Shown in pieces: positions 35,401-46,350 of a stretch of 64,000 bases of DNA. The stretch's first letter is position 1. Each line of letters opens with the position of its first letter. Origin of the DNA: Adiantum capillus-veneris. Taxonomy: Eukaryota > Streptophyta > Polypodiopsida > Polypodiales > Pteridaceae. A program made the translations under genes and the position numbers. Location: the NCBI GenBank assembly GCA_014529385.2, contig CM043953.1, positions 64,188,372 through 64,252,371 of the forward strand, in the 5' to 3' direction. Below the pieces are notes generated by a model, which saw only the letters and a program-made list of their open reading frames with translations, made no database searches and had not been told where the DNA came from.

Positions 35401-36749
35401 TACATCTGTCATCCACAAATTTGACTACAAGTCCAAGTCTAGCAAGTGCAGATACAGACAATAGATTCTTCTTAATCACAGGTCAATAAAGTGCATCAAC
35501 AAGTGTGAAGGAACTGCCATTTGCAGCAGTAAGCACAATCTTTCCAACTCCCTGAAATTGATAAGAGGCATTGTTGGCACAAGTGACTGAATTCCCATGA
35601 GGGACAGACTCGAGAGAGGTAAACAATTCACCATGTGAGGTAATGTGCTTTGTAGCACCACTGTCGAAATACCACACATGTGAATCTGCAAGAACTGACA
35701 AGCATGCATCATGGACAACAGGATTGTAAGAGCACTCTGCGCTAAAAGCCGATTATGCACCAACATCAGCAACACAGTCTCCTTTCATAGAAGACTCAAC
35801 AATGGCAGCATTTGCAGTGGAACCACCCTCTTTCTTCTTAGCCTCTTTTGCCTTCAACTTAGGACACTGCTTGATCAAGTGGTCATTAGCTTTACAATAA
35901 TGGCAACGCATCTTCTTTTTGCCCTTATCACCAGAATTTCCAGACGAATTGCTGCCAGCATAAGAATTAGGAACATAATTTTTTCCACTCGCAGTAGAAC
36001 CATAAGAAGTGGCTGCATTACTGTTACCACCCTTACTGTGAGAAGCAATAAAAGCCTGTTCAACTGCACGCTGCCTAGTCCTGTTTTTTCTAGAAAGTGT
36101 CTCTTGCAACAGCAATGTGCATAATGCATCAAACTTGACAACTTTAGGATTTGCTTGGGTCATCAGTCTCCAAGTACTAGCAAAAGTCTCGTAGGAATCT
36201 GGTAAGGCATCAAGAACAGTCTGCACAAGGGAACTGTCTGAATTGACTTCACCTGCAGAAATAAGTTGCTCATTAATATCCTTGACACTAGCAGGGAAAG
36301 TGTCCATATCATCTTCCTCATGCATAGTCTTCGACTCCAGTCTTTACGCAGCAAAGCAATTTTGTTCTCATTGCGGCTTGCATAAAGACCTGCTAGAATA
36401 TCCCAAGCCTGTTTTGCAAATTTTGTTGAACGGATGTGAGGAACAATGGTGCGCTTTACAGACAACGCAATGCATGAGCCTGCGTATCCTTTACATCCCA
36501 ACGAGCTTGTTCTTCCATAAACAAATCAACTCTAATAGCAGCAATCCTTGCCGCAAGACCTGCAACATCCTCAACATCGCCTACATCCTCAGAACCAGGA
36601 CGTACATCAATGCCCTACACAATATTCCAGACTCCCTTTGACACAAGAACGTGCTGCATTATATAAGCCCACATAGGGTAGTTGTCCCCATCCAAGCTGT
36701 CCTCAGTAGCAAACATCTTGAACACATCTGTGTTGTTGTTGTCAACCAT
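32500..36749 (-). pseudogene. gag-pol of element 4 (Ty1/copia)
   Basis: On the minus strand gag starts at Met 36749 (MVDNNNTDVFKMF) and breaks at a stop near 36613. The main Gag body covers 36501-35860, with zinc knuckle CHYCKANDHLIKQC at about 35905. The protease has WYFDSGATKHITSH (~35680). The integrase has the finger region WHARFGHLNF (~35250), HSDVCGPM and FIDDYSRHAW (~35060-34980), DRGGEYMS (~34870) and PQQNGVAERKN (~34780). RT has KWVYKLQRKPDGESDRHKAR (~33890) and catalytic YVDDLLITG (~33440). RNase H has SDSDWAGCFDT (~32960), SSCEAEYRA (~32830) and a C-terminal LADLFTKAL-like end. INT before RT identifies copia. A 586-codon frame (35154-33394) from integrase into RT is still open, but frame breaks near 36600, 36340, 35480, 35150 and 33390 to 33060 disable the whole. 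Confidence 0.95.
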
Positions 36750-37096
36750 GGTGAATGCTGCACCTGATGTGAAAACTGCCCAAAAATAGGAGAAACGGAG
36801 TGGGAACCACACGTGCTATATAGCACAAACCGTAGAAGACTATAAGGCAATTGTTATGCAGAAAACGACACTGACAAAAATTCTGCACAAAATGATGAAC
36901 TTGCCCGTGCAGACCTGCCTGTAGTGGAAACTGAGGCCGAAATGAGCCCAAATCGAAAATATGAGTAGACCAAGCTCTACGAGCTACCCTGAAGTATTTG
37001 TCGACCTGCGAACGCTCTCCAAAGGTCACTGAATCGGAGAAAGTGAGCAGGCGTGTACTGGAGCAACTGGTGACTAAGCCCGGGAGGACGCAACCT

Positions 37097-37108
37097 GCTC
37101 TGATACCA
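37097..37108 (-). promoter_or_regulatory. Primer-binding site, initiator-Met tRNA type (element 4)
   Basis: TGGTATCAGAGC on the minus strand, two bases inside the 5' LTR. Confidence 0.92.
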
Positions 37109-37110
37109 AT

Positions 37111-37328
37111 TGTTGGAATTAGGGTTGTAGAGAGACACACATAGCTTGGAGAAGATGAAGGAAGCTCAAGGCACACAATTGAGAGTGTATTACTTAGTGT
37201 GCAATGGAAAGATAGATAGCCCTAGAGTGATGGGCGTATATACAATGCACGGGGGAAAAAACCTCCTAAAAATGCCCCGACGGTCCTAGTGTGTTCACAC
37301 ACATCACTACCACATGTGTATGGTAACA
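37111..37328 (-). repeat. 5' LTR of element 4
   Basis: 218 bp, TGTTACC... to ...CCAACA on the minus strand. It lacks about 9 bp present in the other LTR, in the CTCTTTAGGAGG region. Confidence 0.93.
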
Positions 37329-37818
37329 GCAAACGTGCAAATCAAAAGCTCAAAATCACCAAATTGACAATGGCTAGGCATACCGCACAAAAGTTGAATC
37401 CAATGGCACCATCCAATAGCCAATTACGCAATGTGTAGGCCGATTTCTTCGATGCTCCAAGGCCTAATGTTGCTTTCCAAAATCAACAAATCATTAAGCG
37501 ATTAACACAAATTGGCATTGTTAGAATGCAATCCAAGCCTCTAATTCGGCAAATATCAAAGCATAAGCACAACATGTTAGTCCAATTAGTAGAAAATTAG
37601 TGTGTAAGCTAGAAAAAATTAGTGAATTTAGCTAGGGGTTAGTGTGAGATTAGAGTGTGTAGGCACACAAATAGCAAGATTTGGTAACAAATTAGGGGAA
37701 ATTGAACACAATGCCTCATGCACACACATCCAAAATCCACAAAACAGCAAACACACAAGTGAAATTAGTGAGGAAACCGTTTTGATTATGCCATAATTAC
37801 ACTAGTGTAGGCCATCAT
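37329..37818 (-). other. Leader of element 8, right of the copia insertion
   Basis: AT-rich non-coding DNA of the same character as 31000-32186, ending at the Asp-type primer site. Nothing else recognised. Confidence 0.5.
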
Positions 37819-37836
37819 TCCCCGACAACGGCACCA
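37819..37836 (-). promoter_or_regulatory. Primer-binding site, tRNA-Asp type (element 8)
   Basis: The minus strand reads TGGTGCCGTTGTCGGGGA, differing at two positions from the Asp-type primer site TGGCGCCGTTGCCGGGGA found in Athila/Tat-like and other plant Ty3 elements. It lies two bases from the TG/CA boundary at 37839, which marks 37839 onward as the 5' LTR of a minus-strand element. Confidence 0.75.
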
Positions 37837-37838
37837 AA

Positions 37839-38887
37839 TGTTGGAGGTACCATCATGGCATAGCTCCAATGACCAATAATAATTGTCAATCCCGAGAGTG
37901 AGCTACCCGGAGAGGGCATGGAAACACTCACCCGATTAGCGGCTAATCATGGCAACACGAATGGCGACTCTATGAGGTGGGATTCTCGCCCTATGGAGGA
38001 GCTAAGCCACAAAGATTGGCAATCTCCACATCCACTTCTCTTCACCTCAAATCAACCCAATCACACACAGTAACGATTGCAATGCACACATCAGTAATCC
38101 CATCATGCAACACACCAATCACAAGCGTGCACACATAGATCTATTAAGCATCCACACTCCAATCAAACCTACATGCACACACAAACTATAGAGGGCAATC
38201 ACACAAGATTAGAGCGATATTAACCACTAATTAGTTAAGAGCAAGCTAATCAAGCATCGTTAATAATCACAAGAGAGTATGAGAGAGGCATAGTGAAAGA
38301 GAATGAAGCATTGATTAGTGTAAATCAAGTCAAATAATCAAGGAGAAGCTCAAGGAATCCATAGTCACATACCTCATGAGCTCTCACCAAAGAGTTATCT
38401 CAACAAATGAGGCTGAGAACCCTAATTCCATTTACACACTGCCTTATATACCTAGGGTAAAAATATGCAATGTTCGGGCACCCAAGGCCTTTAGGGCTCC
38501 ACATATTACTGAATATGCAACCTAGGCACGCTAACTAACATATTCTTTACAGCTTGGAACTCTCATTGAGCCCATAACCCATTACAAATATTACAATGGC
38601 TTGAAATAATTCGGGAAATTACAATACATGGCCATTTTGGGAAATGTGAAAAAATTTGTAACTCTAATCTTTCTTGCTTCTTCGTAGTCGCCTTTGATGT
38701 GCACTCGGAAGGCTTGGGCCTTTAGCAGCTTTTGTTGACTGACGTCAACTCAGTTAACAAAAGTCTCCCATCTTGCTTACTTGCCTTGAAGCATCTAAAG
38801 GAACAACGAGAGTGGAATAAATTTTCATCCCTTTCACTTGAAAATCCCTTAGAATCAAAGTTTTAGCCATAGAACCCACTGTTGACA
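37839..38887 (-). repeat. Right LTR of element 8 (5' LTR); outer end approximate
   Basis: The inner terminus TGTTGGAGGTACC at 37839 is secure because of the primer site. The first 500 bp match 25063-25566. On the minus strand a TATATAAGG-like box near 38447 could be the promoter. The outer end is placed near 38887 (...GTTGACA) because homology to the element 6 LTR starts at about 38888, but 38759 (...GTTAACA) is an alternative. Confidence 0.55.
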
Positions 38888-39361
38888 ATTATTAGTGTTT
38901 CTCTTTGAGCCCGATTAATTGCAAGAAATTATTCTTTCTCTAAGAGTTGAGCCTCTACTTGGTTTCGCTATGAACCAAGAATATTTATATACACAGCTTG
39001 TCCAAATTGCTATGCAAAGTAGTTCTATCATTGTGAGCACCTTGTGAGCACTAAATTGCAATTTCAAATGACAATTTGTAGCATGTTTGGGCCACAAAGG
39101 TTCGTCGCCATTAATGCATAATTAACCCTATTTATCCTACCCATGATCAGATATGAATTGAGCTTTGACATTTTCATTTTTGTCTTGTTTTGAGTGAGGG
39201 GTTTTGTGTATATATGTGTGCGAGAGAGTGAAGCTCTCGTGGTTGCACTCAAAGATTTTACCATCAACGATTAAGTTTCAACGTGTCAAAGTCTCTTGCA
39301 ATTCCTAGCAAACTCCCATAGTGAGAGGCCCCACACTAGCAAGAACACCAACTTTCCCACA
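38888..39361 (+). repeat. Right part of the element 6 LTR (continuation of 23420-25062)
   Basis: Collinear with 47825-48363 of the solo LTR: TAGTGTTTCTCTTTG, the 'GCTATGAACCAAGA' block, GAATTGAGCTTTGAC versus GACCATAGCCTTGATG, and a GAGAGAG-rich block. It ends ...TTTCCCACA at 39361, like ...TTTCTCGACA of the solo LTR. Gag of element 6 follows on the same strand. Confidence 0.65.
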
Positions 39362-39485
39362 TTCTTTTGGTGAACGTGATGTGGAATAAGCCCGAGTGAT
39401 ACTTTGTGACGGCATTTTGAGGCTTCAAACCATGGTGGATCAACAAGGCTATTAAGGTATGCTATTTGATGATGGGACAATGCAA

Positions 39486-41521
39486 ATGTTCCAAGATTTT
39501 GCTATGTTCATGAAATAGCAACAAGCTACAGAAAGGAGAGAAGTCTCAACCACAAATGTGCTTCACTCGATTGTCGACAAGATTGATCACTTTGCTGGAA
39601 AGAATATCACAAAGTATCTTCTTCACTATGAGAAGGAGATGGAGTTAAACAGGATTCTAGGAATCGAGATGATGAGGAGTCTTGAGCTTGTTGTGGTGAC
39701 AAAGACCCAAAATTGTGTGAAAACTATAAGGGATGAGCATAGCAAATATTGGAAAGCTTTCAAGGTAGCTCTAAAGGACAAATACTTCATAGAGGATGAT
39801 GAAAGGGTTACAAAAAGGACATTCCTAGAATGGGTTACAAAGCCAAAGGAAGGGACTCCCGTCACTCAATTATTAAGGGAGTTTGAGTGTCGCTATGCAC
39901 AATTATCAGCGACAGAAAGACATACCTTGGACATGGAAAAGACAGAACTGTTTCTGCAAGATATAGGACCAAAGGTTCAAGAAAATATTCAACTGCTCTT
40001 GTAGGATAAGAGTACAGAGCAAGGATTGAAGATAAAATGGACTGAAGTCAAAGAAGCAGTCTCATAACTTGGCAAAAGACAACGTTGACGAGACAAAATG
40101 ATGGTGTCTAATGGTACTTCTCTCTCTGTCACATAAAAAAGGCCATCAAAGTCAATTACTTCAAATCCAAAAATGGAAGAATCCATGCTAGATGAATTGG
40201 TAAAGGGCACACAAGAAATGAAGTTGAAATTGGCAAGGTTGGAAGAGAAGGGGTTGAGGCAACCATCAAGGCCAAGAGCTCCAAAAAAGCAAGGTTTTGT
40301 AAACAAGTGTATATGGTGCAATAGCACTGATCATGCCAGAAGAGATTGTGACAACTTTAAGGATGCTTCAATCAAAAACCTTGTGTTTTTAAAGGATGGT
40401 AAGATTCATCTCACAGAAACAATAATAATTTTGAGAACCAACCTTGGGAGAGGTGGAATGAGAAGTTATTTGAAGAAATGGCCACAAGCCAGGCTATTGA
40501 TAGGGTAAGCGATAATGTGCATGTATCAGATAAGTTATGGCCATATGCTGTGAAATCTGCCGTTCAAAAAAGATTACAGGTATACATCATAAAGCTAGAG
40601 ATTGTATTTGTGAAACAACATGGTGGAATGATCCAGTGGATGCTTTGTTAGTTCATGCATACATTGCAAAATCCCAAACCCATGAAGGGCTACTAGAAGT
40701 GGGGAAGCATAGATATTATTCCCCCTAGGGAAGCTTTACCACAACATGTTCCACCAATTGAAATGCCCATGGAGGATATATCATCTGAAAGGAAGTAATA
40801 GCAGACAAAGAGCAAAGCAAAGATTCCTACATATGAGTTGCAATCAGATATAGAGGCTAATACAAAAGTGAAGAAGGTATTGGAAGAGATAATTTTGAGT
40901 AGTAAAGTTGAGTTTACATTGAGTGACGTTCTTGGAATTGCAAAGTGGGAGTTTTACAAAGAAATCATAGACATAATCAAGAAGAAGAGGCATGCATTGG
41001 GTGAAGGGGATACTTCAAAGATACAAGGAATATAGGTACATGACACTGACCATGATAAAAGCATGGTAGGGTGCTACCATTCCTTTGGGAGCACAAAACA
41101 TGTTCGCTTTATGGATGCTTAGGATGATGATGATGCGTTACACATGAGTCATTATGCAAGGAGCCATTGGGCAACAGCCACCGTAGAAACCTTGGTCAAG
41201 GTGGGAGATTTAGATGAGCCTTGATCTCCCACCTTGGTCAAGGTGGGAGATCTAGATGAGCCTTATGTAGCCTTGATTGATCATGGATCTTAAATCAACC
41301 TCATGTCCCCCAAAAGTCTCTACATGAAGGGGAAGTGGCCAATTGACACAAATCATGGATGGATAATAAGAGCTGCAAACAAATCCTCAGGGGATCTATA
41401 TGGAAATTTCCCTAATGTAAAGGTGACTATAGGTGATGTAAAGGAGGAGCAAAATTTTGTTGTGCATCTTAGGGCATTCATTCATCACAGGAGTGCGGAT
41501 AGAGACAAAGGTGATGGATGA
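39486..41521 (+). pseudogene. Gag and protease of element 6 (Ty3-like), no RT seen
   Basis: The Gag frame begins about 39486 (MFQDFAMFMK), meets one TAG at a CAG-like codon, and continues to 40004 with an all-helical capsid-like protein (KYWKAFKVALKDKYF, FLEWVTKP). After a break, 40173-40508 holds a coiled stretch and a zinc knuckle CIWCNSTDHARRDC (CX2CX4HX4C). After further breaks, 41262-41480 shows the retropepsin region: ALIDHGS (D-x-G-S), then a stop, then NLMSPKSLYMKGKWPID and VKVTIGDVKEEQNFVV, a conserved block of plant Ty3 proteases. The protease approach is disrupted by a 41-bp duplication (41191-41272). No RT, RNase H or integrase follows before the element 5 insertion at 41910. The pol part is either deleted or never present (compare RT-less TR-GAG elements). 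Confidence 0.7.
41191..41272. repeat. 41-bp direct duplication with internal inverted repeat, upstream of the protease motif
   Basis: CCTTGGTCAAGGTGGGAGAT-TAGATGAGCC occurs at 41191 and again from 41232. The linker GATCTCCCACC is an inverted copy of GGTGGGAGATC, so the segment can fold on itself. 41 bp is not a multiple of three, so it frameshifts the gene. Confidence 0.75.
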
Positions 41522-41910
41522 TGGATCAGCCTATGCAAGGATAAAGAGTACGGATGGTAAGAATGTTGTTCAGTTCCTCACTGTGTGTGTGAATCATGAG
41601 AGGAATCAACACACTCCAGTCTAGTTGGCATCTAGAATGTTAGTGGATCAAATCAGCTGGGGGTGGTACCCATGATTGTACCCATCTCTAGTATCTCTCT
41701 TATTCCTCTATCAAAAATCCCCTTCATAGTACTATTGATCCCTCATGGCATAAGTTATGCTTGAGGTATTTTGTTCATTCTTTTGCAAAGTTAATATAAC
41801 TTGTCCATTCACAATTGTGAGTATGGCAACAAAAAAAGGGATAGTCCACAAACATCTCATCTACATTGGCATAACTTCCCTATAATTAAAAATAGCTTCC
41901 CTATAGTTAT
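41522..41910. other. Non-coding remnant of element 6 up to the element 5 insertion site
   Basis: No domain recognised. The last 40 bp and the first 40 bp after element 5 (49103-49140) contain repeated CTTCCCTATAATTAAAAATA words, so the target was a small AT-rich repeat. Confidence 0.45.
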
Positions 41911-42137
41911 TGTTACCATATACATGTGGTAGTGATGTGTGTGAACACACTAGGAGCGCCGGGGCATTTTTTCCCTCTTTAGGAGGTTTTTTCCCCCTAG
42001 CATTGTATATACGCCCATCACTCTAGGGCTATCTATCTTTCCACTGCATACTAAGTAACACACTCTCTATTTTTTGCCTTGAGCTTCCTTCGTCTTCTCC
42101 AAGCTATGTGCGTTTCTCTGCAACCCTAATTCCAACA
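41911..42137 (+). repeat. 5' LTR of element 5
   Basis: TGTTACCATATACATG ... AATTCCAACA, 227 bp, followed after two bases by the primer site. Confidence 0.95.
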
Positions 42138-42139
42138 AT

Positions 42140-42150
42140 TGGTATCAGAG
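42140..42150 (+). promoter_or_regulatory. Primer-binding site, initiator-Met tRNA type (element 5)
   Basis: TGGTATCAGAG, followed by A where the consensus has C. It lies two bases after the 5' LTR. Confidence 0.9.
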
Positions 42151-45100
42151 AAGGTTGCATCCTCCCGGGCTTAGTCGCCAGCTGCTCCAGTACACGCCTG
42201 CTCACTTTCTTCGATTACAGTGACGTTTGGCGAGCGTTCGTAGGTCGACAGATATTTCGGCCAAGCTCATAGAGCTGAGTCTACTCAGATTTTTGATTCG
42301 GGCTCATTTCGGTCTCCGTTTCAACTACAGACAGGTCTGCAAAGGCAGTTTTGTCATTTTGTGCAGAATTTTTGTCAGTGCCATTTTCTGCATAACGGTG
42401 CCTTACAGTCTTCTACAGTTTGTGCTATATAGCACGTGTTGTTCCCGCTCCGTTTCTCCTATTTTCGGGCAGTTTTCACATCAGGTGCAGCATTTACCAT
42501 GGCTGCCAACAACACAAATGTGTTCAAGATGTTTGTTGCTGAGGACAGGTTGGATAGGGACAATTACCCTATGTGGGCTTACATAATGCAACATGTTCTT
42601 GTGTCAAAGGACGTCTAGAATATTGTGCAGGGCATTGATGTACATCCTGGTTCTGAGGATGCAGGTGATGTTGAGGATGTCGCAGGTCTTCCCACAAGGA
42701 TTGCAGCTATTAGAGTTGTTTTGCCTACGGCAGAATAATCTCGTTGGGATGTAAAGGATGCACAGGCTCATGCATTGATTGCATTATCTGTGAAGCGCAC
42801 CATTGTTCCTCACATTCGTTCAACAAAATCTGCAAAACAGGCTTGGGATATATTGGATGGTCTTTATGCAAGTCGCAATGAGGCTAAAATTTCTTTGCTG
42901 CGTAAAGAGCTAGAGTCGAAGATTATGCATGAGGAAGATGATATGGACACTTTCCTTGCTAGTGTCAAGGATATCAATGAGCAACTTATTTCTGCAGGTG
43001 AAGTCATTTCAGACAGTTCCCTTGTGCAGACTGTTCTTGATGCCTTACCAGATTCCTACCAGACTTTTGCTAGTACTTGGAGACTGATGACCCAAGGAAA
43101 TCCAGAAGTTGTCAAGTTTGATGCATTATGCACATTGCTGTCGCAAGAGTCACTTTCCAGAAAAAACAAGACTAGACAGCGTGCAATTGAATATTCTTTT
43201 ATTGCTTCTCAAAGAAAGGGTGGTAGCAGCAATGCAGCCACTTCTTATGGTTCTGCTGCGAGTGGCAAAACTTCTGTTCCGAATGCTTTTGCTGGCAGCA
43301 CTTCGTCTGGCAATTCTGGTGATAAGGGCAAAAAGAAGATGCGTTGCCATTATTGTAAAGCTAATGATCACTTGATCAAGTAGTGTCCTAAGTTGAAGGC
43401 CAAAGAGGCTAAGAAGAAAGAGGGTGGTTCCACTGCAAATGCTGGTTCCACTACAAATGCAGCCATTGTTAAGTCTTCTATGAAAGGAGATTGCAATGCT
43501 GATGTCGATGCAGAATGGGCTTTTAGCGTAGAGTGCACTTACAATCCTGCTGTCCATGATGCATGCTTATCAATTGCTGCAGATTCACATGTGTGGTATT
43601 TCGACAGTGGTGCTACAAAACACATTACCTCACATCGTGAATTGTTTACCTCTCTCGAGTCTGTCCCTCATGGGAATTCAGTCACTTGTGCCAACAATGC
43701 CTCTTATCCGGTTCAGGGAGTTGGAAAGATTGTGCTTATTGCTGCAAATGGTAGTTCCTTCACACTTGTTGATGCACTTTGTGTACTTGGGATCAAGAAG
43801 AATGTCTTGTCTGTATCCGCACTTGCTAGACTTGGACTTGTAGTCAAATTTGTGGATGACAGATATATAGTTCATGATCTTAGTTTTGGTGATGAAATTG
43901 TTGCATCTGGGCTTTTGTGCCGTGGGCTTTATAAGCTCACTTTGTATTACAAGTGTGGACAAAATTTTGCAAATGCAGTTGCAAATTCAAGGGCTATTTC
44001 AGATGAAAAACTTTGGCATGCACGTTTCGGTCATCTGAATTTTGCCAGTTTGCTGTGTTTGCAGAAATCTAATATGGTTGCTTCTTTGCCACCTCTTGAA
44101 GCACCTGTCAAACATGTTTGTGAAGGCTGTATTTTGGGTAAGATGCAGCGTTCTAAGTTTCCAAAGGATGGTTCAGGGCCACATGCAGGTTGCAGCTTGT
44201 GCATAGTGATGTTTGTGGGCCCATGCAAACTCCGTTCTTGGGAAATTACCTTTATTTCGTGACCTTCATTGATGATTACTCCAGGCATGCATGGGTATTT
44301 TCGCTTAAAGCGAAGTCCGAAGTTTTTATGTGCTTCAAACAATTTCTGGCTATGGCTGAAAATGTCTCAAAATGTACTATGGGCACCCTCCATTCCGATC
44401 GAGGGGGAGAGTATATGTCTCATGAATTTAATGCATTTCTGGCTAGTCATGGGATAAAACACCAATATACAGTGCCTTATACACCTCAGCAAAATGGTGT
44501 TGTTGAGAGGAAAAACAGGTTACTGACGGAAATGGCACGATGTATGGTCAAAAGTCAAGCTTTGCCGCATTCTTTTTGTCTTGAGGCCATCACATGTGCC
44601 ACTTATGTAGTAAACAGGTGTCCTACAAAAGCTTTGCAGTCTATTACTCCATATGAAGCATGGCATGATAGAAAGCCTTCTATTGAGCACATGCGTGTTT
44701 TTGGTTGTTTGGCATATGCTTTGGTGCCACAAACATAGCGCAGAAAATTGGATGATAAGGCTGTCAAATGTATTTTTGTTGGTTATAGTGCTGAAAGCAA
44801 AGGTTACAGGTTGTATCATCCGCAAACAAAACGTATTCTAGTTTCACGGGATGTAGTGTTTGTGGAAGATTTTGTTTAGCCCTTGCTGTCATGTACTAGA
44901 GACATTAATGTAAGCTCACATGACATTTATGACACTTTGTTGCCTCTTTTCAGTGGTGGACATACAAATGTAAGTTCCAATGAGGCAAATGGACAACCTT
45001 TCGGGGTTTCTAAAAAAGTTACAGATCAGCCTATTACTGATGCAAATGTACATGATGTACTTGATGAGGAAAGGGCTGAAAATGAGCAGGCTAGAGGTAT

Positions 45101-46350
45101 GCCAAAATGGTTGGTGCATACTTTGCGTGACAGTAAATTGGATACACCTTTGTCTAGTCGTACTCGTTCAGGCTCTCGCCATGCATCTTATGCATCAGAT
45201 TGTTATGCTTTGGCTCTGTCTAGCTTACATGATGTTGAGGAGCCTCTGTCTTTTGATGAAGCACAGAATTCAGAAAATTGGATGGCTGCCATGCAATCAG
45301 AATATGATGCACTTATAGAAAATGACACATGGACTATATGTGATTTGCCTCCTGGCAAAAAGGCCATTGGTATGAAGTAGGTTTACAAGTTGAAACGCAA
45401 GCCGGATGGTGAGATCGATTGCCATAAGGCTCAACTTGTTGCAAAGGGTTATGCACAGCAAAAAGGCAAAGATTATGAAGAGACCTTTGCTCCCACTTTT
45501 CGTATGACTACTGTGCGTTTTCTATGTTCATTGGCAGCTCATTTTAGTTGGGATGTACATCAATCAGACATTGTTACTGCTTTCTTTAATGGTGACATAT
45601 TTGAGGAAGTTTATGTAGTGCAGCCTCGTGGTTTTGTCATAAAAGGACAAGAGGACAAAGTGTGCAGATGTAAGAAGGATTTGTATGGGTTGAAGCAATC
45701 TCCTCGTGCTTGGTATGAGAAAGCTGACACTCATTTGGTTTAACGAGGCTTTCGTAACAGTCCAACAGGAAGCACATTGTATGTAAAGCATGAGGGTGAT
45801 ATACTTCTCATTGTGGTTCTTTATGTCGATGATTTGCTGATCACTGGACCAAATGAGAGACATATTGTTGAATTTAAGGCTGATTTGAATGCTACTTTCA
45901 AGATGAAAGATTTGGGGATGTTGCATCATTACTTGGGTATACAATTTAAGCAGTGTGATGGTGGTATTGCCTTCTGTAAAAAAAGTTACATAGAGACATT
46001 GCTATGTAAGTTTGGACTTGAGGATTGCAAACCTAGTGCCACTCCCATGGAAACAGGTTTGAAGTTGAGTCTACATGATGCTGGTGATCGTGCTCATGTG
46101 ACTCTTTACCAAACTGTTGTTGGCTGCCTCATTTATGTATGCAACACGAGGCTAGATATTTAGTTTGCAGTCTCACAGGTCAGCAGATTTATGCATAGCC
46201 CATGGTCTAAGCATTGGTAGGCTGTCAAGAGGATTTTCCACTACCTTAGTGGCACTTTACATCTTGGCTTGTTTTATCCCAAAGGGGGATCATTGCCGCT
46301 TTACTTACATGCTTTTTCCGATTCATATTAGGCTGGTTGTTTTGACACGT

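Larger units (their letters stand above)
32187..37328 (-). mobile_element. Element 4: Ty1/copia retrotransposon, degenerate, nested in the element 8 leader
   Basis: On the minus strand: 5' LTR 37328-37111, iMet primer site, gag, protease, integrase, RT, RNase H, polypurine tract, 3' LTR 32413-32187. The flanks GAAAA (32182-32186) and GCAAA (37329-37333) look like a target duplication with one mutation. The LTRs differ by about eight substitutions and one roughly 9-bp indel, so it is clearly older than element 2. It is the same family as element 5, in opposite orientation. Confidence 0.95.
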
